From: Dicaeum eximium
Taxonomy: Eukaryota > Chordata > Aves > Passeriformes > Dicaeidae
DNA length: 64,000 bases
Direction: 5' to 3'
NCBI GenBank assembly: GCA_013396995.1
Contig: VWZP01009943.1
Location: 868,001 to 932,000, forward strand
Position numbers and translations under genes: made by a program. The notes beneath the pieces are model-generated. The model did not search any database. It was not told where the DNA came from and saw only the letters and a program-made list of their open reading frames with translations. Shown here one piece after another: positions 24,642-34,900 of this stretch (its first letter is position 1; each line of letters opens with the position of its first letter).

Positions 24642-27600
24642 GTGAGTGCGGCCGGGCCGGCGGGTGGGCGCGCGAGGTCTGGACGGCGTTTCCCGTGGCC
24701 GCGGGAGAGCCGCCCTGTCCGGCAGTGCCCCTCCTTCCCGCGGGCGGTCGCTGAGCAGCAGGACGGGCGGGCGCGGCCCGGGGCTCTCGCTGGCCGGGCC
24801 CGGGCCGGGCGGGTGACAGCAGCCGTCCCTGAAACCGCCACCTCACGCCGCTGCGCGCATGCGCGGGGGAGCCGGGGCTGGCGGGCGCGGCCGCGCTGGT
24901 GCCGCCGGCGGCTGCGGGAGCGCCCCGGGCAGCGGCGGCTCGGGCAGCCCGGCCGCGAGTCCGCCCGCTGCGCCACCGCCAGCTGCTGCGGCTGTGCGTC
25001 GGCGTGGCGTGCCCCGAAAGGCTGCTGTGCCTTTAAATGAAAAGAAAATCCTTTTTCTTAGCCTAAAATAGGATAATATAAGAGGTGCTGATGACTGGGG
25101 CAGAACGGTTTTGTGAGGTGGTGAGAAACTGCACTTCAGGCTAGCATAGCTGTGTGCAGCATCGGTTTCTAATACCAATTTTTCAGGAAGTGAGCAGTTT
25201 ATAGGGTGTTTCTGCAACTGCTCTTAATGTAGTTAGTAAAGGACGTGCTGTCGTTCTTGCCACTTCTGTTGGATGCCTGTTTGATAACAGCAGCAGGAAG
25301 AAGGCGGCCGTGTGAGAGCTATGAACTCCCAAGTTTGTTCACTCCTGCATTGGCTGGTGAGGTTTTTTTGGGTTATGGTTAATGATACAAGTAGATACAG
25401 CTAAAAGTAGCAGAACTTCCGGAGTGTGACTAATTTCATTGGAAAGCACTTGGACACTGATCCAACTGAAAGTTGATTCTGCCTAGATAAAAATAGTTTT
25501 TTGGGGTCTTGGTAGTCAGGGAGCCTGCTTGAAGCTGATAAGCCCTGTGTGCGACCTTCTAAATAATTTAGGAAAAAAATAGCTGAAAGAACAGAATTTA
25601 GAGTTCTGTAAATTATGTTTTGGGAACTCCTGGAGAAGTAACAGATATGAAAACATAGGTTAACACTGGTAAAGATACTACTTCCATCAAAAAGTCTGAA
25701 GCTGCTGCACTGAGGCCTTCTTTGTCCTGAGAGGGAAAGCTTCTATCCCATGTTAAAGCATTTGTTGTTCTGGCTTGTATTTGTAATTCAGTAGTAAAAG
25801 ATTTGGACACAGCTGATGCTGCACATACTACACTTAATCCCATAAATCCTGCATTGAAACTGGGTAATGTATGTTTGCCCAAAGGTTTAACTTACACTGT
25901 CTTGGAGTTCCTCAATATTAAAAAATAAGACTGTATAGCAGGTGTTTTTTAGGTAGCTCATTCTAACAGTTAAATGAACATAGACCTATTTTTAAAGCAT
26001 AGTCAGAGAAAACTGCATTACCATAAAGTTGGTTGTAGATGCTCAATTTACAGTAGGAATTCAGCCAATATCTGGAGTAGAAATGGGATCAGTACTAGGT
26101 GGGCCCTTCCTCACTGCTCACAAATGATCTTCCAGAACAGAGCTAAGTCTTCAGAATAGGTGGAAGTAAAGGAACCAGCACAGGATGGAAATGTTCTTTC
26201 TGTGGTTGGGTCAAAGAGAGCAAATCTGCTCTGGGAGGGTTCAGTTCTGCTTTTGGTGCTCAGGTCTTCCTTTTCCGTATGAAAAATGACCAAACTATTG
26301 TATTCATCGTTCCTTAAGGTGGTCAGCCCAGAAACGTGCAGCCTTTTAGTGATGAGGATGCTTCAATTGAAACCATGAGCCACTGCAGTGGCTTCAGTGA
26401 TCCTGCTAGCTTCACTGAGGAAGGTAAATTCTTCTATTTATATCTATTAATCTTTTAAAAACATAAAACCTGAGCTGGTTTAGTAGTTTTAAGTAGTAGA
26501 CTGTAAGTAGCAATAATGAAATAATGACATTATATTAATACTATGTGATGGTTAATCCAGTGCCTGTTTTTGTTTGGTAGGAGTATACTCCAGGTTTCAT
26601 GAGCCTTGTGAAACTATCAGGCTCTTTTCTGTTAGAATAGAATATATAGTGACAATCAGATATAGAGTGCTGATATAAAGACAATAAGAATTTTAAGGTG
26701 AATTATAAGACACGGATTTTTCATAACAGGTAGTTGAAGTAGTATGAACTGCAAAAGAGTTTAAGATGGGGAGAGTCACATTGCCTGTTTTGAGCTTAAT
26801 TTGTGCTTTGTCTCCTTTACCATCTTTGCAATCTAGACTGTTCTAATGTCATTTTATTGAGAGGAGGGGACCTGAAAGCCTGATAGAAGGGGATAAGCTG
26901 GGAGCCATCTCTGGACACATGGCACTCTTAACTGAGCTCCTGTTGCAGAGGTGTCTGAATTGATGCTATCTAGGACAGGCTGCTTTGACTCACTGCAGCA
27001 GCTGTGGGCACTTTGCTGTACTCCAGGGGTAGATGTAGTAGATGGATGAAAATGTGTTGTTGACAGGATTGGCTGATGGTCATCAGATGAGGAAAATTTA
27101 TGCAAGACCTGATTCGCTCCCTCATTCATTCTTGGCATGTGTAAGAAGCAGATCTAGAAACAGCACAAGTGTATCAATAGGCCAGTTTTTATAAAATATT
27201 TTAGGGCACAGTCTGATGAAGTAGGTTTAACACCATTATGCTTCTGTGATACTGAATAATTCTGTAGCTGTTAAGATACTTTCTTGTAAAGCTGCTTTCT
27301 TATTAGTGTTAAAAGCATTGTGTTAGAACTACTGTCTGCTAATGAAATGTATATCAGTAGGACTAAATTATTTCTTCTGGATTAGGGCCCGAAGTTGATG
27401 AAGAAGGCACTCAAGAAGACTTAGAATACAAGTTGAAGGGATTTATTGATCTTACACTGGACAAGAGGTATAGTCTGCTTTGAAGAAACACATTCATACA
27501 TTGTTTTCTTGCTTTCTCTGATCTAATAAGGAAAATACACATCAAATCTTTTTCTATGGTTACTGAGATTTTTACTCTGGGGAGGACTTCGGGATCTAAA

Positions 27601-30600
27601 AAAAAATTTCTCCTTCTATTGTTTTTTTTTAGGGTGGGCTAGACTTTCCTTTCCTAATACATTGAAGTAGAGTGACTCTTGTTCTGGCCAGCTGTGCTAG
27701 TGGGAACTCTATCCAAACAAAATTTTGCTGTCCTTGAGTAAGGAGGCAATTCAGAGCTTTTCATTTCTTCATGATGCTTCTGTGGATTACTCTTACTGTT
27801 GGGTGCAGGGAAATATAAGTCACCATAAAGCATGGGCGGAGGCTTAGCTGATATGTGCTGATTTCAGGAGGTCTTTCTTCTCTCTTCCAACAGTGCAAAG
27901 ACAAGACAAGCAGCCCTTGAAAGTCTGAAAAATGCATTTTCTTCTAAAATACTATATGAATTTATCATGGAAAGGAGAATGACTCTAACTGATAGCATTG
28001 AGCGCTGCATAAAGAAAGGTAATTAATATGCATGCTATTAGAAAGCAATAATCCATATGAAATAGCACATTGTTTAAAAGAAATTAAGACTGTGAATGTT
28101 CTCTAGTACTTTACAGAGTGCTTAATAATTTAGGTAACATTACTTTTTAAATGTAGGTGTCACATTTTAACTGTCCTAGAAAATTAACTGAAATTATCTT
28201 CTATCTGTTGGTTTCTGAATTTCCACTTGCATGGTTTCAGACTGTTATCTTTAAAAGATTAAAGGAGGAAGGCAGTGCATAAGGTAATTGCTCACCACTG
28301 TGTTAATCCCTAGGTAAGAGTGATGAACAGTGTGCAGCTGCTGGACTGGCATGTCTTCTATGTGTGCAGATGGGGTCAGGAATTGAAAGCGAGGAGATTT
28401 TTAAGACCCTTGGTCCAGTTTTGAAGAAGATTGTCTGTGATGGAACAGCCAGTATCCAAGCCAGACAGGCTGTAAGTATGAAGTGTTTATTTGCCAGGCA
28501 GGGGCAGAGGGCAGCTCACTGTTGTGTAATGCAGAACTAAAGGTTGCCACACACTAGCGTGTACTCAGTGTTGACATATGCCCTCAGTGATGCTTGGCAG
28601 TTTTCACTGGCTTAAAAAGTTCCACCTGAAGTTAGAACGTGATTCTCTTCTTCATCTGTTACATGTACTGCTTTGTCAAGTGTCTGAACTTACTGTACTG
28701 CAGCTTCCTTATGCAGTTCTGGGGACTGATGTTAGGGTCCTAGAAATCATCTTCCCAGTTTCCCACTGAGTAATATATCCATCCTGTATTAATTCTATTT
28801 TATTCTTGAAATTTAATTTTATTCTTAACAGAAGAATGTTACGAAAGCATTTACATTTATTTAGGGTAAAATCACATAGCACATTTGGAAACTACATAAA
28901 CAATGCAGCCATACTACCAAAGGTACTTTAAGTTACTTTTGCCCAGTCATCTCATCTATACATCAGTGGGAATAGTGAGGGAAGATTGTCAAATTCTGAT
29001 GCTTTTTTTTCTTTTGTGTCTAGTGTGCAACCTGCTTAGGGATTTGCTGTTTCATTGTGACTGATGACATTACGGTGAGGATCATACCTTTCAAATGTAA
29101 TAAACTGACAAGATGAACAGGTGACTCGTAAACCACTTTGATGATATTTTTCCCTTGTACAGGAACTGTACTCTACTATGGAATGCCTGGAAAACATCTT
29201 CACAAAGGCCTATCAGCGGGATAGAGACACTAATGGTGTATCCAGTACCCATAATACTGTGCTTCATGTCCGTGCTCTCTTAGCATGGACACTGTTGTTG
29301 ACCATTTGTCCAATGAACGAAGTGAAGAAGAAAATTGAAATGTGAGTATCTTTCTTGGAAAGCACAATTTGTAAAGACTCTTTATATGCAATGAAACAGT
29401 GTCAATAAAATTTAGATCTTAATGGAATACGACTTACTCCTTAGGCACTTGCATAAACTTCCAAGTCTGCTGTCTTGTGATGATCTCAACATGAGAATAG
29501 CTGCTGGAGAAACGCTAGCACTTCTGTTTGAACTGGCACGTGAAACAGATGCTGTGAGTAGATGTCAGCAGCTAAACCTTCTTTCACTGGGACTATGATG
29601 AGACATTACTTAACCCGTGTTGAGCAGCACCCTGGATCTCAGCAAGTAGCATATAATTTCATGGTTTATGTTCCTTCTAGTTAGTCTGCCCCAGTCTAAG
29701 TGGGTATAGCTATAATTCACAGCTATCATTTTTATACTTGATTTCTATATTGCAAAGCAGGACCAATATAACGAAGTGCATCAAATACTATTTAATAGCA
29801 ACTAGAAATATGGAATGCTAGATTTAAATCTAAATCCCACACCTTTTAAAGTAGAATAAAAAAAGATATCTTCAGAGAGGTTCCAGGATGAAACAGTATG
29901 GTTTACTGTAGCAGAGGCACTCTTCAGATGCTTATGCAGACAAGTTTGAGTCAATCACAACATGCACGATTCTGCTCTCACAGCCAAAAATCTATCATGA
30001 GATAGAAAACATGGTGAGTTTAAGTATTGTTTTTTCAGTATTCTTAGGTAACTTGAGAAGAATAACTTGTATTGCATGATGGTTTCACAGCATTTGACTA
30101 TTTTAATCAGTTAAGAACTAGGCAGTCATTTTAAGGGGAAGATTTTTAAAGAATTGGCACAAATTTCACACAGATACTAGTAATACTACATTTAGTGAGA
30201 TTTCTTGGAGTTTGCTTTTGAATTGGATTAGGTGCAAGCTGCTCAATATTAGCTTGTCCACAGCTAAAGTTTCCTTTACGTTGTTCAATATGCCTTATTA
30301 ATTGTCAGACTTTTTTCTTGACAGCACTGAAGGAAACAGCCTCCCTCTGCTTACTCATGGCACAGTTTGGGAGAGTTGCCTGAAGGGCTCCCAACTCAAG
30401 CAAGGCTGCTGCACTTTGCCAGAATGCTGTCTAAAGTGAAAGGATAACTCCATTTAAGTCAGGAATCACGGCACACTAGCACAGCATAATCTGAGACAAT
30501 GTTAAGGCTTCTGTATAAATGCAAGCAGTGTGGATTTGAGTCTCTTGGCTATGGAAGTCAACTTTGAAAGGAAAAAATAAATGGAAGCCACAACATGATC

Positions 30601-33600
30601 CTTTATTTGGTCAAGCCAACTGCAAGTACTTAAAATCTTAAAATGTGTTAACAAATGAGACTATTCACTACAGTCTCTGCTGTTCCACTGAGGAAATGCC
30701 TGTTTGATCATTACAGATTATTCTAATTGAATCCTTAACAATCAGTGCAGATGAAAAATACTTGATGTATTTGGCTTTGACTAGTTCCTTTCAGAAAGCA
30801 TGCGGTAAAGTCACTCTAATCAGTTGACACAACAAAACATTCAGATTAAAAAATGCCACAAACCATAAAAACTTGTTTTTACATAAGTTTGCGTACATTC
30901 TTACTGGTCCAGGTGAACTACTGCTGAATTAAGTGCAGTGGAGAAAATATTTATATATATGTAAAGCACATATTAATTATTATAGTAACAGGAAGCTATT
31001 TATTACAGTTTACCTAAACTGTTTTCTTAAGCATTAAAAAAAACCCTTCCAAATTTCCCATTCCATATGGGACTTAATGCTAAATATTCCATACTGTCAG
31101 TCTACTGGTGTCTCACAATGGGCCTCCAGCAGCATGAGTTCTGTGCTAACAACATTAAAGTGCCCTCAGCTTGTTGACAGGAGTAGTTCAGCACATCTGT
31201 TAAACTGTTTGAGTCCCTTGGAATTACTGAGTAGAACAGATTGGCAGGTGTATATGCACACTGATGGAGCTGTGGTTCACATGGCTGACCAAATAGTCTT
31301 TGTCAGTGCCCTTCCTGGTAAACTGTGTGCTGTGACTTAGTTCTTTCTGGTTTCGATGCTGCAAATGGAACTGCAGAAGTGCTCTGTCTTTTTAAATCAA
31401 GTAAGAGGTTGTAGAGATCTACACGCCCAAAATTTAAAGAGGTCTATTTTCTTATTTGCGGGGAAGAAGGTCAAGGCCGTAAAATAAAAATCTAAAAAAT
31501 ATTTTTTCTGTAAACTTAGGATTTCTTTTATGAAGATATGGACCTTCTAACAGAGAAACTAAGAGCTCTTGCTACCGATGGAAACAAGCACCGGGCCAAA
31601 GTGGATAAAAGAAAGCAGCGATCTGTCTTCAGAGACGTTCTACGGGCTGTTGAGGTGATTATTTTGTCTTAGTTTCAATCTAGACCTTCAAAATACATAG
31701 TGTACAATTTAGTGAAAACAATTTTATTGTTGAATAATACGTTGAACAAAGATACAGGGTATAGTTAAACTTCATGGAAGCTAAGGAGAGGGCTTGGCAT
31801 GACTGGAGGTCACCTTTAGGATTCTGCTTGTAGAAGGATCTGAGTCACCTATTAGCACTTGTTACATTCCATTGTCCCAAATTACCTGTAAGGTAATTGG
31901 GCTAAATGAGGCTTACAGGCTGACTTAAAGCTGACTTCTACACTCAGAACTGGTTTTCCTGGAGATAAGTCCAGTTCTTGAAGTAATTTTAAAGATGAAA
32001 ATTGAGTGTTTTTTTAAAAAGCTTTGTAATTATGAAGAATATCAGCTTCAAGTTCTACTTCAAGATTTGACTTGATTTGAGATTTGACTGTAGGTGTGCA
32101 TCTGCTTTATGAACAAATACAATCTTTAGCATACATATACTGTGCTATTTGGAAGGTTTTAGTGTGCCAAATTTATCTGTGAAAATAAAGTTCACTGAGG
32201 TGTATAAAATTCCTAGTACAAAAGACTGTTTAAAGTGATACATGTTGTTTCCTTTGATTTTTGCATAGGAGCGTGACTTTCCTACAGAGATGGTGAAGTT
32301 TGGACCTGAGCGCATGTATATTGACTGCTGGGTTAAAAAACAAACTTACGAGACATTCAAGGAGATCCTGGGGTCGGGGATGCAATATCATTTGCAGGTG
32401 AGCTGCTCTTATCACACTTGCTCAGACTTGCTCAGACTGTTACTCCATGTCTGGCTTCTTTGATGTAATTCAGTCTGAATTACAAAATACTGAGTAGAGC
32501 TTAGTGAAGTGATGAGCCTTGCATTTGAGGTGTTAGAAAACAGCATTTAAAAAAGTAATTACAGTGAGTTACAGCAGTCCGGGTAAGCTGCTTCTGAGTT
32601 GTAGCCTGGGTGTCCTAGCTTAGAAATTGACTTCTTGAAGAAGTAAGAAATTTAAGCTGAATATCTTGTTAGCTTCAGGGTTTTTCCTGAATTCTTATGC
32701 TCTCTCTCAGCAGAGTGGTATAGTAGTCTGGCTGCTATAAAGATGCATGCATCCACCCTTCCTGTTCAAGCCTGTAAAAGAAAGGCAAAGTTTTAGTCAA
32801 AAATAACGAACACAACTTGCAGCCCAATGATGCCAGCATTCCAGAAGAGAAAGCATAACTCTTTATCTCTGTTCTGGGAACTGCTTGTTTACTAGTCATC
32901 TGTTTACATATGTAACAGAAGCAGGAGCTGTAGGTTAGGAATATATGCTCCCAAATTGCTGTGATAATCATGGGGTTATGTGAGCTCAACTCCCTCAACT
33001 GAGGGAGCTCAGGCATGTAGCAGGTTTTTCAGTTTTTTTCAAGTACTACTTTCACAGACAGATATTTTAAAACTGATGTATTGTGAAACCATACAGGTCT
33101 GTTCAGCTGCCTGATTTTGTGTAGAACAGAACAGTGTCTCATTTGGTGGGACAGAAATATCAAAGGAGGCAGGAAGAGCTGTCTGTCTTCTCAAAGTGGC
33201 AGTTTTCGCTTTAGCCTTAGGAAGTGTCTTGACTTAATGCAAAAGATAGCAGGAATTTGACACAAATGTTAGTATTTCTTGCTGGAGCACTTGATATTTT
33301 ACAGTAGTCAACTTTAAAGACTTGGTAATGAGAGGGGAAACTGATCATTTGGTGTTTCTTGTTTAGTCAAATGACTTTCTTCGGAACGTGTTTGAGCTTG
33401 GTCCACCAGTAATGCTGGATGCTGCGACTCTTAAAACAATGAAGATATCCCGTTTTGAAAGGGTAGGTTATTGCATCTTAATGAATTTTCTTTAGTTCCT
33501 ACTCTAATTACTCCTGCACTTCAGAAGCTGTCATTGTTACACTGTAGTTCTAAGAGTGCCTTATATTGTCCCAAATGAAACCCAGCCTTATTTGTATGCA

Positions 33601-34301
33601 TCTATGAGCTCTTAGATTTTTTTTGCTGGGCATGTGTCTGCTTCTGTGTTTTTTCCAAGGCATCTGAAGGTTGATGTGGTTGCTGATGGGTACTGGATTC
33701 ATGCTCCACACATGTGAAACTTGGCCTCTTCTAAGAGATACATGTTTTTGGGGAGGGACCTACAGGAAACAGTGGAAACTGAGTCTTTATCAAGGCAGTA
33801 TCCCAAACTCCACAATGTGAAAGGGGCACTAGGAGGTTGGCGTTGTTCTGTTGATTGTGAACGCATTAATCCTGCATATAATTTGGGGAATGGTGCTCTC
33901 AGGTTTCATCTGGCAGTACATGTAACCTACATGGTATCTGCTTGATGTTCAAGACTGGCTTCCAGAACTGCTCATAGTTCAGCCTTCCTTATATGGGCCA
34001 AGTTTCTTTTAAATATATATATCTGTCTATATGTATATGTACACACAAATTAGTCTTTGGTGCAAATATAGTATACTATAAATTTCAGAAGGCCTACCAG
34101 TTTACTTCAAAGATTAATAAAAGGATATTTTCATTTGTTTTGTAACATGAAAAATCTCTGGAGGGCATGAGCCTTATGACAATATGTAATTCTTCTTTTT
34201 TTATTTTGTAGCACTTATACAACTCTGCAGCATTCAAGGCTCGGACAAAGGCTAGAAGTAAATGTCGTGATAAAAGAGCAGATGTAGGGGAATTTTTTTA
34301 G
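24596..34301 (+). CDS. IFRD1: IFRD1, interferon-related developmental regulator 1 (12 coding exons, 434 aa)
   Basis: Coding exons are 24596-24641, 26319-26423, 27386-27467, 27894-28018, 28314-28471, 29024-29074, 29163-29341, 29445-29553, 31520-31654, 32269-32397, 33367-33462 and 34212-34301. All introns are GT/AG and all phases agree, giving 1305 nt with one terminal stop. The start (A at -3) begins MPKPKKRG, as in mammals. Residues about 50-370 form the helical HEAT/ARM-like IFRD domain, including EDLEYKLKGFIDLTLDK near residue 60 and KVDKRKQRSVFRDVLRAVE at 312-330. The C-terminal IFRD_C region from about 380 ends in a basic stretch, KARTKARSKCRDKR at 414-427. The family acts as nuclear and cytoplasmic co-regulators: TIS7 interacts with SIN3/HDAC complexes and promotes muscle and epithelial differentiation. 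The paralogue IFRD2 binds inactive ribosomes. The protein is about 17 residues shorter than human (451), all at the Gly/Ala-rich N-terminal stretch. Likely controls are AP-1-type induction and the upstream ORF. Confidence 0.96.
26319..26423 (+). CDS. IFRD1: IFRD1 coding exon 2
   Basis: Codes for residues 16-50, with the acidic SDEDASIETMSHCSGFSD segment that is conserved in vertebrates. Acceptor TTAAG|GT, donor AAG|GTAAAT, phase 1 on both sides. Confidence 0.95.
27386..27467 (+). CDS. IFRD1: IFRD1 coding exon 3
   Basis: Codes for residues 51-77, including EEGTQEDLEYKLKGFIDLT, the start of the IFRD domain. Enters in phase 1 and leaves in phase 2. Donor AGAG|GTATAG. Confidence 0.95.
27894..28018 (+). 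CDS. IFRD1: IFRD1 coding exon 4
   Basis: Codes for residues 78-119 with the AKTRQAALESLKNAF and ERRMTLTDSIERC helices of the repeat domain. Acceptor CCAACAG|T, donor AAAG|GTAATT. Confidence 0.95.
28314..28471 (+). CDS. IFRD1: IFRD1 coding exon 5
   Basis: Codes for residues 120-172, including SDEQCAAAGLACLLCVQMG and a following helix with FKTLGPVLKKIVCDG. Leaves in phase 0 at GCT|GTAAGT. Confidence 0.95.
29024..29074 (+). CDS. IFRD1: IFRD1 coding exon 6
   Basis: A 51-base exon for residues 173-189, the cysteine-rich CATCLGICCFIVTDDIT. Phase 0 on both sides, so skipping it would keep the frame. Confidence 0.93.
29163..29341 (+). CDS. IFRD1: IFRD1 coding exon 7
   Basis: Codes for residues 190-248, from ELYSTMECLENIFTKAY to CPMNEVKKKIE. 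The segment YQRDRDTNGVSSTHN is the part that differs most from the human protein. Leaves in phase 2. Confidence 0.95.
29445..29553 (+). CDS. IFRD1: IFRD1 coding exon 8
   Basis: Completes Met249 and codes to residue 285, with LHKLPSLLSCDDLNMRIAAG and ETLALLFELARETDA. Donor GCT|GTGAGT. The following intron, 29554-31519, holds nothing else that I recognise. Confidence 0.95.
31520..31654 (+). CDS. IFRD1: IFRD1 coding exon 9
   Basis: Codes for residues 286-330, DFFYEDMDLLTEKLRALATD and then the basic, highly conserved KVDKRKQRSVFRDVLRAVE. Phase 0 on both sides. Confidence 0.96.
32269..32397 (+). CDS. IFRD1: IFRD1 coding exon 10
   Basis: Codes for residues 331-373, including KFGPERMYIDCWVKKQTYET and GSGMQYHLQ, close to identical to the mammalian protein. 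Phase 0 on both sides. Confidence 0.96.
33367..33462 (+). CDS. IFRD1: IFRD1 coding exon 11
   Basis: Codes for residues 374-405, with NVFELGPPVMLDAATLKTMK, the start of the IFRD_C region. Phase 0 on both sides. Donor AGG|GTAGGT. Confidence 0.96.
34212..34301 (+). CDS. IFRD1: IFRD1 coding exon 12 (C-terminus and stop)
   Basis: Codes for residues 406-434, HLYNSAAFKARTKARSKCRD and then KRADVGEFF, followed by TAG at 34299-34301. The terminal GEFF is the usual IFRD1 end. Confidence 0.96.
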   Translation, partial: HLYNSAAFKARTKARSKCRDKRADVGEFF

Positions 34302-34900
34302 ATTCCCTTTTCAATAGGGTTCAGTTTTCATAATTCAAATAAATTTGTAACATTTGAATGAATTTTTTAACATCTGTAGTAATTTTGCAGTTGTGCATGG
34401 TTTTGTTACATAGTCTGTAAATATAATGCATGTTGTTGCTTAGTTGCATATACATTGTATATAGATTGTTGTAACATTTGGTGCAGGGATACATTATAAT
34501 ACTATACATTAGCCCCCCAGTAGCTCCCAAGGTTGATGATGTTGTAACTGATACATTAAATGGGGTGGATAACTGTAGTCAAATGTTTTGTGTCAGATTG
34601 GATTCTTTATATAAAGGTAAAGTAATTCATTGACTGGGTGTTCTGGTAAGAATGTGCTGATATGAAAAGATGACCATGTTTGTGTGAAATCATTTTAGTG
34701 ACTTTTTTAAATTCTGCACTGGTAGACACACAAGAAATCCCTATGTAAGTATAACTTTATCCTGACAGGGACTGTGAAGTTGAGTAACTTCCACTGACAG
34801 TCAAGTAGTGAATGACAAATACTTGCCTCCATGTAAAATAAAAGTAAGATTTTTGTCTTCTGAAATTGAATATTTAATTTTTGGAATAAAGAGGTTTCTC
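34302..34900 (+). terminator. IFRD1 3' UTR with alternative poly(A) signals
   Basis: Candidate signals are AATAAA at 34338-34343, only 37 bases after the stop, ATTAAA at 34555-34560 followed by GT-rich DNA, and AATAAA at 34837-34842 and 34885-34890. Which of them are used cannot be told from sequence. The limits of the UTR are therefore approximate. Confidence 0.55.

Larger units (their letters stand above)
23850..25050. promoter_or_regulatory. CpG island covering the IFRD1 promoter and first exon
   Basis: GC content and CpG density rise sharply at about 23.85 kb and fall back to AT-rich DNA by about 25.05 kb. The island spans the proximal promoter, the 5' leader, coding exon 1 and the first roughly 400 bases of intron 1. 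Many long open frames on both strands within it are by-products of the base composition. The limits are estimated by eye. Confidence 0.85.

Noticed and set aside
24289..24976. Long minus-strand open frames (up to 217 codons) across the IFRD1 first exon
   Set aside because: They lie in a CpG island where stop codons are rare, are rich in Arg, Pro and Ala, and overlap the real promoter, upstream ORF and exon 1 on the other strand.
25084..25160. Possible C/D box snoRNA in IFRD1 intron 1 (TGATGA-like word)
   Set aside because: No CTGA box at suitable spacing and no terminal stem. The same applies to the TGATGA word near 29597.
26854..27138. 94-codon minus-strand frame inside IFRD1 intron 2
   Set aside because: Low-complexity Ser/Thr/His content and no known similarity. 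Probably chance.
32981..33010. Inverted repeat around GAGCTC...GAGCTC in IFRD1 intron 10
   Set aside because: The stem is short and bulged. It is not distinguishable from chance.
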